Assembly (NCBI GenBank): GCA_019913005.1
Contig: JAIOHL010000034.1
Coordinates: forward strand, 1 to 64,000
Length of the DNA stretch: 64,000 bases
From: Anaerolineae bacterium
Lineage (GTDB): Bacteria; Chloroflexota; Anaerolineae; Aggregatilineales; J027
Direction: 5' to 3'
The notes below the pieces were generated by a model. The model had not been told where the DNA came from and made no database searches. It saw nothing but the letters and a program-made list of their open reading frames with translations. Within the stretch, counting starts at the first letter, position 1; every line of letters starts with the position of its first letter. Made by a program: the position numbers and the translations under genes. This document shows, one piece after another, positions 16,379 through 25,882 of the stretch.

Positions 16379-18897
16379 GCTAATTTCTCCTTTGGTTGCC
16401 AACCACGCAAGCGATTGGCGTTTGTTACTACGGTTACTGAACTCGAGGCCATGGCTGCGGCTGCGATAAGCGGACTTAATAGAACCCCTAGGAAGGGATA
16501 GAGTAGCCCCATTGCAATAGGGATGCCCAAGATGTTGTAAGCGAAAGCTCCGAAGAGGTTCTGATAGACGTTACGCATGGTGACTTTAGAAATCTCAAAG
16601 GCGATGACAACACCATTCAGGCTACCGCTAATGAGCGTGATATCTCCGGCTTCGATAGCCACATCGGTACCTGTGCCGATGGCAAAGCCAATATCGGCTT
16701 GAGCCAATGCGGGAGCATCATTGATGCCATCCCCAACCATGCTGACTTTCTTCCCCGCAAGCTGAAGTTTGCGAATCTCATGGGCTTTGTCCTGTGGCAA
16801 CACTTCGGCGAGAACACGATTAACCCCCACCTGACGCCCAATCGCTTCTGCCGTGCGTCGGTTATCACCAGTCAACATGACGACTTCAAGACCGAGACTT
16901 TGAAGTGCCGCAATCGCAGTTTTGGAATCCTCTTTAACCGTGTCCGCTACCGCAATGAGACCTGCCAGTTTTTCATCCACAACCACATACATCGGCGTTT
17001 TGCCATCATCCGCTAAGCGACGGGCTTCTTCTTCCCAGCCACCCAAAAGAATGTTCTTCTGGGACATCAGCTTGGCATTTCCCAGTAGCACTAAATGCCC
17101 CTCAACTTGAGCTTCGACACCATAACCGGGTATGGCGTTAAATTCGCTGGCTTCTGGTACCACTAAATTGGATGTTTTGCCCCCCTCCACAATGGCTGTA
17201 GCAAGCGGATGTTCAGAGTTGTGTTCAACAGCGGCGGCATAGCGAAGCACCGCTTCTTCATTGAATCCCGCTGCGGCCACAATATTGGTGAGTTCGGGTT
17301 TGCCTTTGGTAATTGTCCCAGTCTTATCGAGGACGACAGTGTTGAGCTTGGTGGCGGTTTGCAGCGCATCACCGGAACGAATGAGGATGCCTTGTTCCGC
17401 GCCTTTGCCAATCCCAACTGTTAGACTGGTGGGGGTAGCAAGACCCAGCGCACATGGGCAGGCAATGATGAGCGTAGTGACAAAGACAATGATGCCGTAG
17501 ACCAACGCAGGCGTGGGGCCGAAAACAAACCAGAGGGTTGCCGAAGACACCGCCAGCATCATCACCGTCGGGACGAAATAATGAGAAACTTGGTCAACAA
17601 CCCGCTGTATAGGGGCTTTTGAGCCTTGAGCATCCTGCACCAAGCGAATAATCTGGGCAAGAGCGGTGTCTTTGCCCACTTTGGTAGCCCGGAAGTGGAA
17701 GCTACCCGTCTGATTGATGGTTGCGCCAATGACTTCATCGTCGGCGTGTTTTTCAACCGGAATTGATTCGCCAGTAATCATACTATCGTCAACCGAAGAA
17801 CTGCCCTCGGTGATGATTCCGTCCACTGGAATTTTCTCGCCCGGACGTACCACGATGATGTCACCCACCAGCACTTCTTCAATAGGAATATCGGTTTCGA
17901 TGCCAGTGCGGATGACACGCGCCATTTTAGCCTGTAAACCAATCAATTTCTTGATGGCTTCACTGGTGCGTCCACGCGCTTTGAGTTCCAGCGCCAAGCC
18001 TAGATTGACCAAGGCGACCACCACCGCTGTCACATCGTAAAAGACTTCCGCCAGTTTTGCGGATGGGAAAATTTGCGGCATAGCAATGGCAATCCCGGAA
18101 TAAATCCAAGCCGCTGAAATGCCGATGGCGATCAGGGTATGCATATTGGCTTGGCGGTGTTTTAAGCCCTGCCACATACCCGTGAAGAAATGACTGCCCG
18201 CCCAGAACATGACTGGGAGGGTCAAAATTCCCAGAAATCCCCAGACAATCCGCCGAGTATCACTGCCTTCGGTTAGCCAGTCTCGCAATACCGGGAAAAA
18301 GTCTGGATAAGAGAAGATAATCACTGGCAGCGAGATAATGGCTGCGAACCAGAACTTGAGAAGTAGGGCGCCATATTCTTGGCTACGCTCCTGTTCTTCA
18401 CGGTCAAGGGCTGATTCTGTGGGTGCTGAAGTTTCACGCGCCTGATAACCATTCCCTTCAATAGCACTCACCAAGCCTTTTAAATCAACATGTCCGGGCA
18501 CATATTCAATATGGGCTTTTTCCGTAGCGAGGTTCACACTGGCAGAAAGTACACCGGGAGTCCTGAGCAGCGCATCCTCAATGATGGTCACACAAGAAGC
18601 GCAATGCATTCCCTGAATATTCAGTTGTGTGGTCGCTGTTCCAACGGCATAACCTGTGTCGTGGATAGACTTGATCAGTGTATCCACCCTTAACTGTGTA
18701 GGGTCATAAGTAACACGCAGCAGCTTGCCTTTTGCGTTAGCAGTCACTGCCCACACGCCATCAAGGGCTAAAAGCCTTTCTTTAAGATGGACTGCTCCCT
18801 GCTGGTTCAAATCAGCGATAGGGAGTTCAATCGAGCGCAAACCGGAGTTTTTGGCTGTGCCTGTCGTTGCCGAGATGGCTGTATGCTGATGGTTCAT
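16375..18897 (-). CDS. copA: CopA-type Cu(I)-exporting P1B ATPase (first copy)
   Basis: An 840-residue copper pump. Two HMA domains lie at the N-terminus. The first (residues about 22-88) has lost its CxxC, while the second has GMHCASC (C99, C102). Later motifs are TGES, CPC in the membrane ([14 protein letters not shown]), DKTGTITKG, the HP motif SEHPLA, and [14 protein letters not shown]. It exports Cu(I) from the cytoplasm. It lies inside a minus-strand operon with the ABC/YHS system upstream and the cupredoxin downstream. A second, differently built CopA is at 50772. Confidence 0.95.
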   Translation of the reverse strand: MNHQHTAISATTGTAKNSGLRSIELPIADLNQQGAVHLKERLLALDGVWAVTANAKGKLLRVTYDPTQLRVDTLIKSIHDTGYAVGTATTQLNIQGMHCASCVTIIEDALLRTPGVLSASVNLATEKAHIEYVPGHVDLKGLVSAIEGNGYQARETSAPTESALDREEQERSQEYGALLLKFWFAAIISLPVIIFSYPDFFPVLRDWLTEGSDTRRIVWGFLGILTLPVMFWAGSHFFTGMWQGLKHRQANMHTLIAIGISAAWIYSGIAIAMPQIFPSAKLAEVFYDVTAVVVALVNLGLALELKARGRTSEAIKKLIGLQAKMARVIRTGIETDIPIEEVLVGDIIVVRPGEKIPVDGIITEGSSSVDDSMITGESIPVEKHADDEVIGATINQTGSFHFRATKVGKDTALAQIIRLVQDAQGSKAPIQRVVDQVSHYFVPTVMMLAVSSATLWFVFGPTPALVYGIIVFVTTLIIACPCALGLATPTSLTVGIGKGAEQGILIRSGDALQTATKLNTVVLDKTGTITKGKPELTNIVAAAGFNEEAVLRYAAAVEHNSEHPLATAIVEGGKTSNLVVPEASEFNAIPGYGVEAQVEGHLVLLGNAKLMSQKNILLGGWEEEARRLADDGKTPMYVVVDEKLAGLIAVADTVKEDSKTAIAALQSLGLEVVMLTGDNRRTAEAIGRQVGVNRVLAEVLPQDKAHEIRKLQLAGKKVSMVGDGINDAPALAQADIGFAIGTGTDVAIEAGDITLISGSLNGVVIAFEISKVTMRNVYQNLFGAFAYNILGIPIAMGLLYPFLGVLLSPLIAAAAMASSSVTVVTNANRLRGWQPKEKLA

Positions 18898-18922
18898 GTT
18901 TTTTCTCTCCTTTAATACAACC

Positions 18923-19801
18923 CTAGTCTAAGGAGTGTTCCTGATGGATAGCTGAGGGCGAGCTGATAACATCCTGATGAGTTTGAAAACGAGCAGGATT
19001 GTCCAAGAATTCATGGCGGCAGCCCTCCGAGCAAAAATAGAAGGCTTGACCATCCCATACTGCCGAGGTCGCTTTATCACGTTCCAACGCCATGCCACAG
19101 ACTGGATCAGTGACCATCGTCACCATATCTTTGAAGCGCCCATCTTCAAGCCATAGCACACGATCTGCGATGTCTTTGATGCGTTGATCATGGGATACTA
19201 TGATCAGGCTTCGTCCTTGTTCCTTAGCAATGTGACGCAGCAGTCGCATAATCTGAAGCCCAATCTTTGAATCAAGATTAGCCGTTGGTTCGTCCGCCAA
19301 AATAATGCGGGGTTCGTTAATCAGCGCACGGGCCACCGCGACACGTTGCTTCTCTCCACCAGAAAGTTTTTCGGGCAGAAAGGTCAGCCGTTCTCCGAGT
19401 CCTAATTCAGTCAGTAAGTCGGCTGCTTTGCGACGGGCGGCCTTAGTGGTCATGCCAGCCAGCTCAGCTACAATTGCCACGTTATCAAGGACTGTCAGCG
19501 CAGACAGGAGCTTGAAATCTTGGAAGATGAATCCTAGTTGGCGCAGGCGAATATCTGGCAATGCTCGCTCATTTAGGGAAGTGAGATCCAGACCATCAAG
19601 CCAAATACTACCTTCTGTTGGCTTGAGTAGCGCACCCACCATGAGGAGCAGGGTGGTTTTCCCGGAGCCAGAAGGACCCATAATTAGGACAATTTCCCCT
19701 TGGGCGACTGTGAGGGAAATGTCGGAAATCGCCGCCACTTCGGTAGTCCCTGACCCATACCGTTTGGTGATGCCGTTAACTTGAAGTGCAAAGTTAGTCA
19801 T
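18923..19801 (-). CDS. ABC transporter ATPase (LolD/MacB type) fused to a YHS domain
   Basis: A 292-residue protein. Residues 1-220 are a complete ABC ATPase: Walker [11 protein letters not shown]-loop FIFQDFKLL, signature [15 protein letters not shown], Walker [12 protein letters not shown] and H-loop IVSHD. From about residue 230 a YHS metal-binding domain follows ([15 protein letters not shown], then [18 protein letters not shown]). The start at 19801 has GAGGAGCATAAC upstream; a longer frame overlaps the permease gene. It powers the two permeases encoded just upstream. The YHS fusion suggests that copper binding regulates, or is served by, the transporter. Confidence 0.9.
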   Translation of the reverse strand: MTNFALQVNGITKRYGSGTTEVAAISDISLTVAQGEIVLIMGPSGSGKTTLLLMVGALLKPTEGSIWLDGLDLTSLNERALPDIRLRQLGFIFQDFKLLSALTVLDNVAIVAELAGMTTKAARRKAADLLTELGLGERLTFLPEKLSGGEKQRVAVARALINEPRIILADEPTANLDSKIGLQIMRLLRHIAKEQGRSLIIVSHDQRIKDIADRVLWLEDGRFKDMVTMVTDPVCGMALERDKATSAVWDGQAFYFCSEGCRHEFLDNPARFQTHQDVISSPSAIHQEHSLD

Positions 19802-19802
19802 G

Positions 19803-20915
19803 TTATGCTCCTCGAAATACTGCGGCGGGTTCAAGCTGGGCGATTTGCTTCACAGGCAAAACGGCGGCTAGACCCGCAATAAGCAGGGATACAGTGGAAA
19901 CTTTCAATAAAGATGCTGGGCTAACTTGAAGGGTGAGTTTTACATCTAAAAGGGACACAATTGCCGACATGAGCAGTGTAAAAAGCAGCGCCAGCACCAG
20001 CCCTATCACGACGCTAATCAAGGTCTGTGTGAGAACAACACGATACAGAAAGCTGCTGCGTACCCCCAGTGCCTTGAGTAAGCCGTACTCCCGCCTGCGT
20101 GCAAAAGTAGCGATATAAATGGTGAGTGCCATCACCGCCAGCCCTATCAGAAATCCGATCAGGTTCATGATGGTTACGATGTCGGTACTCATGTCACCCA
20201 CGACACGCCGTTCTTGCGTGGCAAACTCTGCCCGTAATTGAACATTAACATCCCCCACATTTGTCCTTATCAGGTCGGCGACTGCGGTGGGTGATTCGCC
20301 TGCCTTGACCTTGACCAGTACAAAACTTATGGCTTCGGTGTTACCACGCAGTTGGGCAAAATCGTCGAAGGAAATAAACACAACCGAGTTAATGAAGGTG
20401 TCCGTTCCTTCAGATAAGCCTGCAATGCGAAACTCTTTGGAAAGGATTCTCACACTGTCGCCAAGACCTATACCGATGGCATCCGCAATACCACGATCAA
20501 TGATGATTTCTCCGTCCTTCGGTATGGCTACCCCTTGAGTAATTTGCCATGGACCACCTGCTTGTGCATCTTTAGGCAACCCAATCACATAGGCGGGATA
20601 GCGGTCATCGCCCGCTGCAATGATGTTCCCTAAATATCGAATGGGTGTTACTGATTCCACTCCCACCACACCCCGCACTTGATCAAGGACAGTTAAAGGA
20701 AGTGTAGAAGATGCCATGTGCATATTCCGTACACCGGGCTGGGAAACAAAGATATCTGCGCCTGAGTGATCAATATAGGTGGTGATTTTTGCTTGAATGC
20801 CGTTGACGATGGCATCCAACGAGAGGATCAGCATGAGTGCCAGTGCCATACCCCCGACCGACGCCAAGAAGTAAGCTTTTTTATGGAATAAGTTGCGGAA
20901 AGCAAAACGCAGCAT
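19803..20915 (-). CDS. FtsX/MacB-like ABC permease
   Basis: A 370-residue permease with the usual plan: one N-terminal helix (FLASVGGMALALMLILSLDAIV), a large extracytoplasmic MacB-like domain, and three C-terminal helices (LIGFLIGLAVMALTIYIATF, LISVVIGLVLALLFTLLM, LLIAGLAAVLPV). The text RREYGLLKALGVRS is the conserved cytoplasmic loop of these permeases. It forms a transporter with the paralogous permease upstream and the ATPase-YHS fusion downstream. The cargo is unknown. Confidence 0.88.
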   Translation of the reverse strand: MLRFAFRNLFHKKAYFLASVGGMALALMLILSLDAIVNGIQAKITTYIDHSGADIFVSQPGVRNMHMASSTLPLTVLDQVRGVVGVESVTPIRYLGNIIAAGDDRYPAYVIGLPKDAQAGGPWQITQGVAIPKDGEIIIDRGIADAIGIGLGDSVRILSKEFRIAGLSEGTDTFINSVVFISFDDFAQLRGNTEAISFVLVKVKAGESPTAVADLIRTNVGDVNVQLRAEFATQERRVVGDMSTDIVTIMNLIGFLIGLAVMALTIYIATFARRREYGLLKALGVRSSFLYRVVLTQTLISVVIGLVLALLFTLLMSAIVSLLDVKLTLQVSPASLLKVSTVSLLIAGLAAVLPVKQIAQLEPAAVFRGA

Positions 20916-20924
20916 CGCTATACC

Positions 20925-22037
20925 CTACTTTCGGAATACTTCAGCTGGTGCCAGCCGAGTCACCATACGGATGGAGAAGAATGCCCCTAATAACGCCATA
21001 ACCATGCCAGCCAGCATCGCTTCAACCATAGGGGTTGGTTCAATCCGGATAAGGAACTGTGGACGTATTGACATGATTAGGCGTGCCACGCCAAAAGTAA
21101 GTGCGACGCCTGCCAGAGAACCTAGGCTGGCAACAATCAGCGATTGGATAGCTACCGTCTTATAGAGCAAAGCATTGTGTGTACCAACAGCCTTCAAGAC
21201 CCCATATTCCTGCTGGTGTTCGGCAGTCGCAGTGTAGATGATCAAGCCGACGATTAGCGTGCCTATCAGGAAAGCGATACCAACCATCAGTTGGAGTGGT
21301 GCACTGAAAAAACGCGCAAAGAGGTTTAAGTCATTGGCAATAACGGTATCCTCTGGAGTGGCTTGTGTGCCAAATACAGCATTGAGATTTTCGATCAGCT
21401 TTTGCGGTGTAACCCCTGCTTTTGCTGTGACCAGCACGAAGCTAGAGTCACCAGTTAGCCCCAACAAGGATTCCATCGTTGACTTGGGCATAAACACGTA
21501 ACTCGTCATCCATGAGGCAGTTTCGTCTGACAAACCCACCACTGTAAACTGCTGTCCAAGGATATTGAAGGTGTCATTGACCTTAATTTGGTGGCGATTG
21601 GCTAGGGTGCGGTCAAAAACCACCTCGTTACCTGTAAGCGCTTCACGACCCGCAGCCAATTGCCAAGGGCCTCCACCGATAGAAGGGTCGTACCCAATCA
21701 AGTAGGCAGGTTGCTTCTTGTCATGTAATTCCAGAATGATGAACTGGGACAAAATGGGAATCGCGCTGGAAACACCTTCTGTCTCTGAAATGGCATCAAC
21801 AGTGCTGCTAGAAAGTGTGGAAGTTGCTCCGATAAAGTTATTGATCCCTGCTTGGCTGACAACAACTGATCCCGGCGTATGCCTCAGATAAGATCCAAAT
21901 TGCTCATATAAACCCGCCAGAAGGCTATTCAGCAAGAGGATTAGCATGACTGCCAATGTAATTCCACTCATGCTTAGGGCGAAGCGTGTTTTCTCTTGAA
22001 TTAAATTGCGATAGCCGAGAGATTGTTTGATACTCAT
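20925..22037 (-). CDS. FtsX/MacB-like ABC permease (paralogue)
   Basis: A 370-residue permease with the same plan as its neighbour: N-terminal helix (FALSMSGITLAVMLILLLNSLLAG), extracytoplasmic domain, three C-terminal helices and the loop QQEYGVLKAVGTHN. The two permeases have equal length and are only 9 nt apart, so they likely form a heterodimer. Its placement between an HMA-like protein and the CopA block suggests export or envelope handling of a copper-linked substrate, which is not proven. Confidence 0.88.
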   Translation of the reverse strand: MSIKQSLGYRNLIQEKTRFALSMSGITLAVMLILLLNSLLAGLYEQFGSYLRHTPGSVVVSQAGINNFIGATSTLSSSTVDAISETEGVSSAIPILSQFIILELHDKKQPAYLIGYDPSIGGGPWQLAAGREALTGNEVVFDRTLANRHQIKVNDTFNILGQQFTVVGLSDETASWMTSYVFMPKSTMESLLGLTGDSSFVLVTAKAGVTPQKLIENLNAVFGTQATPEDTVIANDLNLFARFFSAPLQLMVGIAFLIGTLIVGLIIYTATAEHQQEYGVLKAVGTHNALLYKTVAIQSLIVASLGSLAGVALTFGVARLIMSIRPQFLIRIEPTPMVEAMLAGMVMALLGAFFSIRMVTRLAPAEVFRK

Positions 22038-22049
22038 TGAATCTAGCCT

Positions 22050-22292
22050 TTACTGGATGCGTGGAGTGCCTGCTTGGAAACCAACCCGTTTCACTACGCT
22101 GACTAGATGTTGGGGAGTGGTCAATTCGGGATTGTATTCAACGTAAGCCATCTCGGTTGCCGGATTAACATAGGCATTCAAAACACCAACTTCTCGTTCT
22201 AAGGCACGCTGAATAGTTAAAACACCACCGCCACCACACCCCAGCCCATAAATTGAGATGATAAACCGTTTTGCTTCAGTTTGAGTTGCCAT
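22050..22292 (-). CDS. HMA-like protein with a degenerate metal loop
   Basis: An 80-residue protein with the fold pattern of a copper-chaperone HMA domain (FIISIYGLGCGG..., ALEREVGVLNAYVNPATEMAYVEYNP, LVSVVKRVGFQAG). The usual MxCxxC loop reads GLGCGGGG, so only one of the two copper-binding cysteines remains. It may bind metal differently or have become a regulatory partner. The start at 22292 follows GGAGGCGTAT. It heads the ABC/CopA part of the operon, 12 nt before the first permease. Confidence 0.78.
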   Translation of the reverse strand: MATQTEAKRFIISIYGLGCGGGGVLTIQRALEREVGVLNAYVNPATEMAYVEYNPELTTPQHLVSVVKRVGFQAGTPRIQ

Positions 22293-22412
22293 ATACGCCT
22301 CCATACTGAACAGTGTTTATATATAAGGTAGTTCTTTCCTCTGATGGATGGCTGATGAAAAACTGAGGATTTACTGAGGGATTTCGTGTGGGGTAGCTAA
22401 GGGTGAGAAATT

Positions 22413-23825
22413 CTAGAGTTGCCCGATTGGTAGGAATACCCTAATCGCGGTGCCTTCTCCTAGTGTACTGGTCACAGCAATCCGACCTTTGTGCTGTTCT
22501 GTAATCCAACGCGCAATGGACAACCCTAAGCCTGTACCACCCGGATCGTGAGAGCGAGCAGGATCAGCCCTGTAGAAACGATCAAAAATATGCGGCAGTG
22601 CTTCAGCGGGTATCCCTATGCCGGTATCTTGGACAACGATTTCAGCCGTGTTAGCTTTCCGGTGTAGCTCCACACGTACTTGCCCACCGGATGCTGTGTA
22701 TTTGATAGCATTATCCAGCAAAATAAGCATGAGTTGCTTGAGGCGGTCTTCATCTCCTATGATCTGGACGGGTTCAAAAGTATCGAGCACAAGCGTCTGC
22801 CCGTGTGCCAGTTGGTTTCCTTCACGGAAAGCAGTTAGAACAATAGCATCAAGTTCAACTGGGTATTGTCTGAGACCAGTTCCACTGTCGGCTCTTGCTA
22901 AGGTTAAAAGATCAGCCACAAGGCGGCTCAAACGCACCGTTTCTTTTTGGATTTCGGACAGCATCTCTTGCCGTTCACCCTCGGAGATATTTTGATGCCG
23001 AGCGAAAAGTTCCAGATTGCCTTGAATGATAGTGAGTGGTGCGCGTAACTCGTGCGAAGCATCTGCTACAAAACGCTGCTGGGCGTAATATGCCGCTTGC
23101 AGGCTTGCCAGCATTTCATTGAGTGTTTCCGCCAGATGTCCGAGTTCGTCATGACGTGCTGGCAGCGGTACTCGCTGCGAGAAATTGCGTGAAAGGGCGA
23201 TGCTTCGTGCTGTTTTATCAACCACTGTAATGGGCAGCAAGGCGCGACTGGCTACTGCCCAACTTCCTAACACGGCTGCCGCTAGCCCGATCAAACCCAA
23301 GACAGCCATCACGATCCGCAAGGCGCGAACTGCTCTATCCAATGCGTCAAGCGATACCAACACCTCAATGTATCCATCTTGTTTGAGAGGCAAAACATAG
23401 ATACGCCAACGTCGTCCTCCATCCGAAATAACCCCGAAAGCGCCCTCTGTCGTGTGAGGGCGTTCGAGGATGGATGGAACCAGATTCGCTATCGGATCAA
23501 AAGGGGGTTTAGCTGGTACTGCCAGTATAGCTTGGGGTGAAGAGGGGGAAAATTCTCCTGCTTTTGCTGTGGTTTCCAGCAAAGTGCCATTCGCATCGTA
23601 GAGACGTAAAGACACTTCTAAATCCGCCCCAATCCGTTCAAGTCGTGGGCTATCAAGTTCGCTTATAGGTTCATTAGCGGCATGATCGGCGCTGGTAATG
23701 AGCGCGTGGTCGAGGGCATCATAGTGGCTGCGAACATGAAAGGCATAACTCAACCCCATGACAACGAATAAGATAACAACGAAAAGCCCCCCATACCACA
23801 AAACAAAACGAATTCGTAATGGCAT
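22413..23825 (-). CDS. Sensor histidine kinase, OmpR-system type
   Basis: A 470-residue kinase. Two membrane helices (LWYGGLFVVILFVVMGLSYAF and the segment around VMAVLGLIGLAAAVLGSWAVA) frame a periplasmic sensor of about 140 residues. HAMP, HisKA (VADASHELRAPLTIIQ, phosphorylated His) and HATPase_c follow, with N-box LLDNAIKY, G1 VQDTGIGIP, F-box FYRADPARS and G2 GGTGLGLSIA. It is encoded directly after its response regulator. CusS-like copper sensing is likely from context. Its downstream neighbour is the HMA/ABC/CopA gene set. Confidence 0.92.
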   Translation of the reverse strand: MPLRIRFVLWYGGLFVVILFVVMGLSYAFHVRSHYDALDHALITSADHAANEPISELDSPRLERIGADLEVSLRLYDANGTLLETTAKAGEFSPSSPQAILAVPAKPPFDPIANLVPSILERPHTTEGAFGVISDGGRRWRIYVLPLKQDGYIEVLVSLDALDRAVRALRIVMAVLGLIGLAAAVLGSWAVASRALLPITVVDKTARSIALSRNFSQRVPLPARHDELGHLAETLNEMLASLQAAYYAQQRFVADASHELRAPLTIIQGNLELFARHQNISEGERQEMLSEIQKETVRLSRLVADLLTLARADSGTGLRQYPVELDAIVLTAFREGNQLAHGQTLVLDTFEPVQIIGDEDRLKQLMLILLDNAIKYTASGGQVRVELHRKANTAEIVVQDTGIGIPAEALPHIFDRFYRADPARSHDPGGTGLGLSIARWITEQHKGRIAVTSTLGEGTAIRVFLPIGQL

Positions 23826-24500
23826 TTATTCCTCACGCAAAATATAACCAACACCCCATATAGTGTGGATCAAGCGTGTTTCGCCATTTGCCCCCAATTT
23901 TTGACGAAGCTGCTTCACATAGACCTCTACAACATTCGCATTTCCACCAAAATCATAATCCCAAACTCGTTCTAGCAAGATTTCTTTGGAAAGCACTTGC
24001 CGAGGGTGTTCCATGAAGGTTTGCAGTAACTTGAACTCAAGACTTGTTAGAGTCAGCTCATGCTCCCCACGCCATACAGTGTGCGCTCCGCTGTCAAGAA
24101 TCAAATCGGCAAACCGCAACACCTTGAGTTGTTCTGGCTGCCGGCGCCGCAGAAGAACATGCACCCGTGCCAATAAAACCTCAAAAGTGAAAGGCTTGAC
24201 AATATAATCTTCTGCTCCCGCTTCAAGACCCTTTACCTGATCAGCTGGGGCGTCTTTCGCCGTTAGAAAGAGGATAGGTAGCCCTTCATCAGCAGCGTGT
24301 AGGCGTCGCAAAACTTCAAGACCATCAAGACCCGGCATCATAATATCAAGGATCACTAAATCTGGTAGATGCTCACGCGCAACGGCAATCCCCTCCTCGC
24401 CGGATTGGGCTACATTTACAAGGTAGCCTTCATACGTCAACCCCCGTTTGAGCAAATTTGTTACGGAAGGATCATCGTCAATGACGAGAATACGTTGCAT
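23826..24500 (-). CDS. Response regulator, OmpR/PhoB family
   Basis: A 224-residue regulator: receiver domain with the acidic pair IDDD, phosphorylated Asp in DLVILDIMMPGLDG, Thr/Lys switch residues (FLTAKD, YIVKPF), and a C-terminal winged helix (NVVEVYVKQLRQKLG, IHTIWGVGYIL). It is encoded next to its kinase with no gap. It most likely controls the copper operon that follows. No copy of the island's palindrome is found in front of this operon, so this pair appears separate from the LuxR-type regulon. Confidence 0.93.
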   Translation of the reverse strand: MQRILVIDDDPSVTNLLKRGLTYEGYLVNVAQSGEEGIAVAREHLPDLVILDIMMPGLDGLEVLRRLHAADEGLPILFLTAKDAPADQVKGLEAGAEDYIVKPFTFEVLLARVHVLLRRRQPEQLKVLRFADLILDSGAHTVWRGEHELTLTSLEFKLLQTFMEHPRQVLSKEILLERVWDYDFGGNANVVEVYVKQLRQKLGANGETRLIHTIWGVGYILREE

Positions 24501-24527
24501 CCCTTATTTTTATTTCCCTGTGACTTT

Positions 24528-24881
24528 CTATTTCACTGATGCCATCTCTTGTGGTACATCAACAACTAATGCCTTCGTGTTTCCAATTAATTCGGCATAA
24601 TAGTAGCGACAAACTTGCTTGCCAATGGTACCTATAATTTGCCGCAAATCATTCGGATTAACGCTGGAAGGGTCATAGGTTGCAGCTACAATACCTTGCT
24701 CAACACAAACATCCACAAATAGAACCCCATCACATTCTAGGAGGCCATTTTGCAGCCACGCAGTACATTTTGAGCAGCCCATGTGAGTAACGTCAAAAAA
24801 TGCTGTCATAGCTGTCAAAAGTGTGGGCCTTACAATTGGTTTACTATAGTTGAAATTAGACTGACCTAACATGATTTTCAC
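24528..24881 (-). CDS. HMA-domain protein (copper-chaperone-like)
   Basis: A 117-residue cytoplasmic protein. The HMA core runs from about residue 25 to 95 with the intact copper loop THMGCSKCTAW (CxxC), then VLFVDVCVEQGIVAATYDPS. The N- and C-terminal extensions are unlike plain CopZ proteins. It is the first gene of the minus-strand copper operon, 27 nt before the OmpR-type regulator, and could present copper to that system or to CopA. The GTG start at 24881 has AAGGTAATG upstream. Confidence 0.75.
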   Translation of the reverse strand: MKIMLGQSNFNYSKPIVRPTLLTAMTAFFDVTHMGCSKCTAWLQNGLLECDGVLFVDVCVEQGIVAATYDPSSVNPNDLRQIIGTIGKQVCRYYYAELIGNTKALVVDVPQEMASVK

Positions 24882-25114
24882 CCATTACCTTGCACGAGCT
24901 TAGCCTATAGATTCTCATTCTACGCCTCATCCTTGCAGCGCGTCACCCGCAGTTCGGCTTATTAATAAATAACATATAAGGATGACTTAAATCTCTTTGA
25001 TGCCACTCAGCAGGCCTTTAACCCATTCGCTCTTTATGACGCCATTCGCCTTTTTTATACTGGATTTCCTCAATCTTAACCATGTGTTGGGAACTGTTGT
25101 AGTCATCAAAAACA

Positions 25115-25157
25115 CGCCAAATGGCGTATTACTAGGTTTTTGAGAGTCGCTTACAAT
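25115..25157 (+). promoter_or_regulatory. Copper-regulon site S3 with -10 box
   Basis: CGCCAAATGGCG (25115-25126), flanked as ACGCC...GGCGT, is followed after 25 nt by TACAAT (25152-25157). It precedes the secreted Met-containing protein gene. Confidence 0.8.
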
Positions 25158-25234
25158 GACACTTGAACACCCCATCCTATCCTTCACCGTCATCGGGTGC
25201 CCTAATCAAATTCTCAATCATTAAGGTGACATCA

Positions 25235-25831
25235 ATGCGTATCAAACTTCTGCTTCCTATAACCGCAACTGCCTTCATCCTTGCACTGGGTTTAGTTATC
25301 TTGGCGGCCCCAACGACTATCAATGCGATGGGTGGCTCAACACCAACGCCGACGCCAGAAGGCTCTGATATGGGTATGGAAATGGATAATGGCTATTCGG
25401 TCGATGAACTTGCTCCCTTGGCGATGGCCTATTATGAAGGGCAAGAGGTCTATTTTGTTCACCCCGAAGCATCGGACCCCGGTGTGGCTCAGGTATTAAC
25501 CGACATGATGGGAACCGATGTGATGACCGTGCCTAGCCTCGCTGAAATTCCCGCCGAATTGCTGGGGAACGTTTATGTATTTACCAATGGGATTGAAGAT
25601 ATGGGGCCATTAGATTTCCAACCCGACGTGTTCGACTCGGTACCCGGCGACGAAAATTACACCCCACTGCGGGCCGTGAGTTTGGTGACATGGCAAGCGG
25701 ATGTTGCGGCACGCCTATTGGTATCAGTCGACGAAATTCTTGCGGCGGAAGAATCTGGCGAACTGACTATTGAACAACCCGGTGTTGTGGTCAATATGCC
25801 TATTCTCGTGTGGGGCGAAAACCACCGTTAA
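25235..25831 (+). CDS. Secreted conserved protein (DUF7482-like, tentative)
   Basis: A 198-residue exported protein. A signal peptide (LLLPITATAFILALGLVILAAPTTINA) is followed by a Thr/Pro linker and an acidic, Met-rich patch (EGSDMGMEMDNGY). The domain that follows has texts such as VYFVHPEASDPGVAQVL, NVYVFTNGI and PGVVVNMPILVWGENHR, which I recall from a conserved secreted family; the family name is tentative. The start at 25235 gives a clean signal peptide after TAAGGTGACATCA. It is preceded by promoter site S3, which ties it to the copper regulon. Confidence 0.68.
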   Translation: MRIKLLLPITATAFILALGLVILAAPTTINAMGGSTPTPTPEGSDMGMEMDNGYSVDELAPLAMAYYEGQEVYFVHPEASDPGVAQVLTDMMGTDVMTVPSLAEIPAELLGNVYVFTNGIEDMGPLDFQPDVFDSVPGDENYTPLRAVSLVTWQADVAARLLVSVDEILAAEESGELTIEQPGVVVNMPILVWGENHR

Positions 25832-25882
25832 TCTAAGCGCGGATTTGATGGGTGGTCTATTCATCGAGAGGCCGCCCGATTT

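Noticed and set aside
25040-25051. CGCCATTCGCCT upstream of the HMA gene at 24881, a possible half site
   Set aside because: It matches a variant core at 10 of 12 positions, but there is no -10 box at the usual distance toward either gene; kept only as a weak candidate.
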